A stretch of DNA of 64,000 nt, from the NCBI RefSeq assembly GCF_963855985.1, contig NC_087104.1:8866001-8930000 (forward strand). The letters run 5' to 3'. Under the pieces are notes generated by a model. That model ran no database searches. It saw nothing but the letters and a program-made list of their open reading frames with translations, and had not been told where the DNA came from. This document shows, in pieces, positions 59,467-64,000 of this stretch. Both the position numbers and the translations under genes were made by a program. This DNA comes from Ostrinia nubilalis (Eukaryota > Arthropoda > Insecta > Lepidoptera > Crambidae). Numbering within the stretch: the first letter of the stretch is position 1; every line of letters begins with the position of its first letter.

Positions 59467-61603
59467 ATGGGCAGATTATTTACAAAAATGTATGGACTTC
59501 CACATGTAATCGGCGTTTTGTTTTGTGCTATTTATTTTGTGAATGGAGATGTGATCGTTGAAACAAAGTCCGGCAAAGTTGCCGGAGTAGAAGTTCAGTC
59601 TATATTGCCAAACGAGAAGTTTTTCTCGTTTTTTAGCATACCTTATGCGGAACCTCCCAAGCGCTTTATGGTAAGCTCTTTTTATTTCCTTAATAGTTAC
59701 ATACTTAGTTCTTTTATAAACAGACACTATTATTTTTGTATTCGTCGTGGCCAAAGTAACTTATTGGTTCAATACCTATATTGCAATGTATCATAATAAT
59801 TTCTTCTTTTTATTTCAGCCACCAAAACCTCATCCAGGCTGGTCAGATATTCTTTCTGCCAAAAAGGAAAAAAAGCCGTGTGCCCATTATTATTTGCCTA
59901 TGAAACATGTAAAAAACTATGGATTTTCTGGAAGCGAAGATTGTCTACATTTAAGTGTACATACTCCAAAACTTCCAAATACCGACAATCCTAACCTACC
60001 AGTAATAGTTTTCTTATACAACGAAAACTTTAATACTGCCTATAACGCCTCCAAGCAATATGGTCCAGACTTCTTTATGAAAGAAGGTGTTATAATAGTA
60101 ACTCTCCAGCATAGACTCGGGTCTTTAGGCTTTCTCTCGTTTGAAGATGACCTTCTACCAGGAAATAACGGTTTGAGAGACGTCATCATGGCCCTGAAAT
60201 GGGTACAAGCAAATATCCGCAGTTTTGGTGGCGACCCCAACAGAGTAACTCTAATGGGCCATAACGGTGGTTCGGTGATAGTTGATATATTTCTACAGTC
60301 CCCTAAAACAAAAGGTCTGTTCAGCCGAGCTATATTACACAGTGGAACTTCTTGGGATCCCACGTTCATAAGGGATAAGGGAGCTCGAGAACGGGCGATT
60401 AAATTCTCAAAAGAGCTAGACGAACATGCTACCACCAGTTCATATTTGCTTAAACGTCTCACAGACTTCGACGTAATGGTTTTAACAGAGCTGGAAGGAA
60501 GAGCTGTGCATGCAGATGAAGCTCGAATAATTCAACAAGGAGTGATTCCTTTTCACCCCGTTGTTGAGCACGATCATCCGGACGCTGTTATAACCAAGCT
60601 ACCAGAAAGCAAACCAATCGAAATCGATGTTCCTATCATGATAGGATACAATTCCAGAGAAGGCATTGCTCATTCCGAACGTTACCTTCAAATGCCACAA
60701 TTTTTAACGATGGCTGATAGAGATTTTGTATTCTTGTTCCCTTACAGAACTAACTACAGCTTTGATTTACTCTCGCAAGTTTACAATGAGGCAATTCAAA
60801 GTATTAAAGACTTTTACTTTAAAGAGGGCTATATCCAAATCAGTTATCCCGGAGAGTACATAAGTTATAGTGGTGATCTGTTTCAATTTTATGGCATAGA
60901 TTACACAGTGAGACAGTACACTAATAACACGAACACTCCTGTTTATTACTTCATGTTTGATTATAGTGGTGAATTTAATTTGAAGAAGAAAATGTTCATG
61001 GAAGGCGCTACCTCAATTGATGGGACATGGGGGGCGAACCTTGGTGATGATCTCTGCTATTTGTTTGTGTGTAAACCAATAAGGAAAGCATACAAGAAAG
61101 CGTTAAAAGAAGAAGATTCGGAAGAAATGACGGTACTAAATAACATGGTTAAAATGTGGTCCAACTTCGCAAAAGAAGGGTAAGCATGTAGTTTTTTGTT
61201 TAGTTTATAGTTTGCAGTACTCAAGCTCATTACCTTAAAGACTTTCCCTCATTTATTTAAGGCCAATTAAACTTTTTAAGCCTTTAACTAGTGTAGATAA
61301 TTTTGCAGAACCTCTTATGGTCTTACTAAAGTTGATTAAGGACTGATTACTTTTACAAAAGGAACAGTATTTCTCATAATCCAAAAATTACATATTTCCA
61401 GCAACCCAACACCACCCGGATCAGATGTGGAATGGAAGCCAGCGACGACAGACAAGAAAGAGTGCATGGTGATCAGTGATGAACTGACCCTGAAGACAAA
61501 CCTGCACGACAACGTGGTGACCTTCTGGGACAACTTCATAGAGAAATACAAGAACATGGCTGTGAACGGCATAGTCAAAGATAATAAGAAAGACGAACTG
61601 TAA
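59467..61603 (+). CDS. Carboxylesterase-like pseudoenzyme 3, KDEL-terminated
   Basis: Exons 59467-59670, 59819-61179 and 61402-61603 give about 588 residues from the first ATG. The ATG at 59488 (AAAAATG) gives 581 residues and a more ordinary signal peptide (MYGLPHVIGVLFCAIYFVNG) and may be the true start. Donors GTAAGC and GTAAGC, acceptors TATTTCAG and TATTTCCAG; intron phases 0 and 2 as in its neighbours. Core blocks present: SEDCLHLSVHTP, FGGDPNRVTLMG, FWDNFIEKYKNMAVNG. Lost: elbow GHNGG (Asn 217, counted from the first ATG, where Ser belongs), oxyanion loop YNENF, and catalytic His replaced by Leu in GANLGDD. Acid Glu retained in NSREG. C-terminus DNKKDEL, an ER-retrieval signal. Close in layout to gene 2, so a tandem duplicate. 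Confidence 0.9.
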
Positions 61604-61608
61604 ATAAA
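61603..61608 (+). terminator. AATAAA overlapping the stop of pseudoesterase 3
   Basis: The last A of TAA (61601-61603) begins AATAAA, so the 3' UTR is extremely short, as in gene 2. Confidence 0.6.
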
Positions 61609-61687
61609 TAGTGTAAAATTCAACTGTGCATTATTTAGAATTGCCTTGATTTATTGTTGAAATCTGAGATGCTAAAGCAATGCATCA

Positions 61688-61742
61688 TTTTAGTCACTGG
61701 ATGTCCACTGCTGAATATAGGCCTCCCTCAATGACTTCCCGC
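61688..61742 (-). mobile_element. RTE-like LINE 3' scrap
   Basis: GGATGTCCACTGCTGAATAT then AGGCCTCCCTCAATGACTTC, the common lepidopteran LINE 3' signature in reverse. Confidence 0.6.
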
Positions 61743-61977
61743 AAGCAATGCATGTAATCAACAAACAATATGATTTCTAATATTCTCAGTAGTAATTGAA
61801 TATTGCTATTCTCTCAATTTTAAGGCATTGTGTCCTACTAAATAACCTGTTCAGTTATTGTAATGTAAAGCAGTTGTTAAGAAATATAATAGTTAATAAA
61901 CAGATACCAATAATCACGGATTCAGGGTCAAGTTATTACATTACTGTGTTTTGAGATCGGATAAAAGGCTGCTTAAA

Positions 61978-62050
61978 AAAACAAATAGGAATCGAACCTA
62001 GGACCCTCTACATTCTAGGCGATTAACTACGCTATTATGTTATCAGCTGT
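61978..62050 (-). repeat. tRNA-derived SINE fragment
   Basis: The minus strand carries an A-box-like TAGCGTAGTTAAT and a perfect B box GGTTCGATTCC about 30 bp further. No acceptor stem closes, so it is not a functional tRNA. Confidence 0.55.
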
Positions 62051-62404
62051 CAAATGAAATGGCATGATTTCATTGGTCGTCATAATATTATACAAACGTT
62101 TCGTTTTTTAACTGGTGGACTTTTATCTGACATTTTTATTAAATTTTATAAGGCGGGAAACCCGAGTTAGTCATTCTTATCCTAAGCACTAAAAATATGC
62201 CATTTTTCCGTATGTGGCATAACCACACGTCTTAAATTATTATCTGACGTGTGAAATACGGCGATTACATTCAAGAATTAATAAATTAACACGTAACCTT
62301 ATCGAACGCTGATAAGGCTAAGTACACCTTCCATTATTATCAATAAAGTTAGTTACAAATGATTTAGTTCGGAGTATAGTATATTCATGTAAATATTAAG
62401 GAAA
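62051..62404. other. Intergenic spacer and promoter of gene 4
   Basis: AT-rich; no further features recognised. Confidence 0.4.
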
Positions 62405-64000
62405 ATGACGAAAACAATACCAATTTTTGTATTGCTGGGAGTAATTTTAGTAAATGTATGTGCTGGTAAAGAAACTGTAGAGGTCAAATTGAAACAAGGT
62501 TTGGTGTCAGGGAAAGAACAGAAAACATTCCTCTCTGGTAAACCTTATTATGCCTTCAAAGGAATCCCATACGCTGCACCACCAATTGGAGAGCTGAGAT
62601 TCAAGGTAAGGAAAACAAATATATTTGATTTTAGTTGAAGTTATTATTAATTAATGATATTCAAAATATTTAGTACTTAGGTACTTCAATTTTTTCAAGT
62701 TATTTATAATATTCAAATTACTTAGTACTAAGTATTAAGTTAATTCAAGCTAAGTACTGGTCTTGTAGGGTCAGATATCATAATTTCTCCAAAAATAATA
62801 TAAATGTATCTTTTTAAAATGTATAACATTTCAGCCACCAAAAGCACCTCAAGATTGGGGCAATGAACTGCTGGAAGCATACACCGACAAACCTACATGT
62901 GTCCAGTTCTGTTCAAGAAGCCGTAATAGTGAACCATACGGAATATCAGGCTCAGAGGACTGCCTCTACGTCAACATCTTCACCCCAAACCTAGAGGGTT
63001 CAGCTGCAGTTCTCGTATTCGACTTCCACGATAACTTCCGCACTGGATTCAATGGCACTAAAACATATGCTCCAGAATTTCTCCCGGAAGAAAACGTCGT
63101 TATAGTCACGGTGAGCCATCGACTAGGTCTACTTGGATATCTTACCACTGAAGACGATGTCATACCACCTAACAATGGAATTAAAGACTTCATTTTTGCA
63201 TTGAAGTGGGTAAAAGATAACATAAAAAGTTTCGGTGGCGACCCCAATCGAGTGACTTTAATGGGAAGCAAAGGAGGTGCTGTAATGGCTAATATATTAC
63301 TGTATTCCGAACAAGCAAAAGGTCTTTTCAATTCTGTTATAATTCAAGGCAGCTCTGCACATGAGGCTATATTTTTCCCAAGAAACCCAAGAAAATCAGC
63401 TTTTCAAATTGCTGAACTTTTAAACATTGAAACTGACGATAGCACCACTTTACTGAAAGAACTACAGAATTTGGACCATGTGAAAATTCTTGAGAATGAA
63501 GTTGAAGTTGTTGACGATGAATTTTATGAGAAATATCTAATGAGCATACATCCATTTGGCCCAGTGATAGAAAAAGAAGGCCCTGAAGCCGTGTTAACGA
63601 CTCTTCCTGAAAATGGCAAGATTGTCAATGATGTTCCAGTTTTAATTGGATTTAACTCTAGGGAAGGTTTAGATCTTATTTCACGTTATTTATTCAATCC
63701 TCGGTCTTTGACTGATAATAGTCAAGACTTTTTCATCCACTTTCCTATCAGAGCTGATTATCGTTTTGACCGCAATAATTCTGCTTTCGAGCAGTACAAA
63801 GAAGAGGTGGTGGAGTTTTACTTTAAAGATGGAGTAATTACCTATTCTACTCTATTAGAATATGCCGATTATGTAGGCGATGTGTTACAAAACTATGCAA
63901 TGAACGCCGCTGCTAGGAAAATATCATCGGACATAAAATCGCCAACTTTTTACTACATGTTTGACTTTAACGGACTTATCAATGAAAACTGGTTGTATGT
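62405..64000 (+). CDS. Carboxylesterase-like pseudoenzyme 4, 3' end cut by window
   Basis: Exon 1 is 62405-62605 (ATG 62405; signal peptide MTKTIPIFVLLGVILVNVCA; ends GELRFK before GTAAGG). Exon 2 starts at 62835 after ACATTTCAG (PPKAPQDWGN) and stays open to the last base; its end and the C-terminal exon lie outside. Conserved: SEDCLYVNIFTP, FGGDPNRVTLMG, FNSREGLD (acid Glu kept). Lost: the elbow is GSKGG at 211-215 (Lys 213 for Ser), and the oxyanion loop reads FHDNF instead of HGG. The His position and any KDEL tail are not visible. Gene order, orientation, introns and sequence mark it as another tandem duplicate of genes 2 and 3. Confidence 0.9.

Overview
The window is nuclear DNA of an insect, almost certainly a moth or butterfly. 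Three things point there: the density of Lepidoptera-type non-autonomous Helitrons (start near AATATTATAAATGCGAAAG, GC-rich 3' hairpin, terminal CTAG|T), RTE-like LINE 3' ends with the TCCACTGCTGAACATAGGCCT signature, and AT-rich spacer full of GTAGGTA/GGTACC words. There are no operons, CRISPR arrays or other bacterial features.

Region 1 (1-~10.1 kb) holds the 3' end of a receptor-type protein tyrosine phosphatase gene, most like insect Ptp99A, on the + strand. Two conserved exons (5505-5640 and 5887-5967) finish the second phosphatase domain and end at a TGA. The same frame then stays open for 609 further codons (5968-7794). They encode a disordered, Ser/Arg/Asp-rich tail that looks like real protein, so stop-codon readthrough or an unseen splice form is likely. 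The DNA before 5505 is taken to be intron with old repeats. The DNA after 7.97 kb looks like a long AT-rich 3' UTR.

Region 2 (~11-44 kb) has no convincing host gene. It is a dense field of transposon debris with several well-bounded elements: a 1.49 kb long-TIR element with an 8-bp duplication (11625-13116), a hAT-Ac-like element with an 8-bp duplication (21071-22463), a 1.70 kb element bounded by TTAA and carrying about ten copies of a TCTATTACCG motif (26872-28568), TTA/TAA-flanked Harbinger-like MITEs, many Helitron copies (three times in tail-to-tail pairs) and LINE 3' ends.

Region 3 (44.6-49.0 kb) is a BEL/Pao retroelement lacking gag and protease but with an uninterrupted RT-RNase H-integrase frame. 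It is laid out as a 3369-bp unit plus a 988-bp repeat of its own start, a circularly permuted arrangement. SINE, MITE and Helitron copies follow to ~51 kb.

Region 4 (52.8-64.0 kb) is a cluster of four carboxylesterase-family genes, one on - and three on +, the last cut by the window end. All share one plan: a signal-peptide exon, a large exon and a short C-terminal exon, with phase 0 and phase 2 introns. All four have lost the catalytic serine (replaced by Gln, Gln, Asn, Lys) and the HGG oxyanion loop. The three complete genes have also lost the catalytic histidine. Two end in KDEL and one in NVEL. The cluster therefore appears to encode secretory-pathway, probably ER-lumenal, pseudo-esterases. 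With the Ptp99A tail it is the most interesting content of the window.
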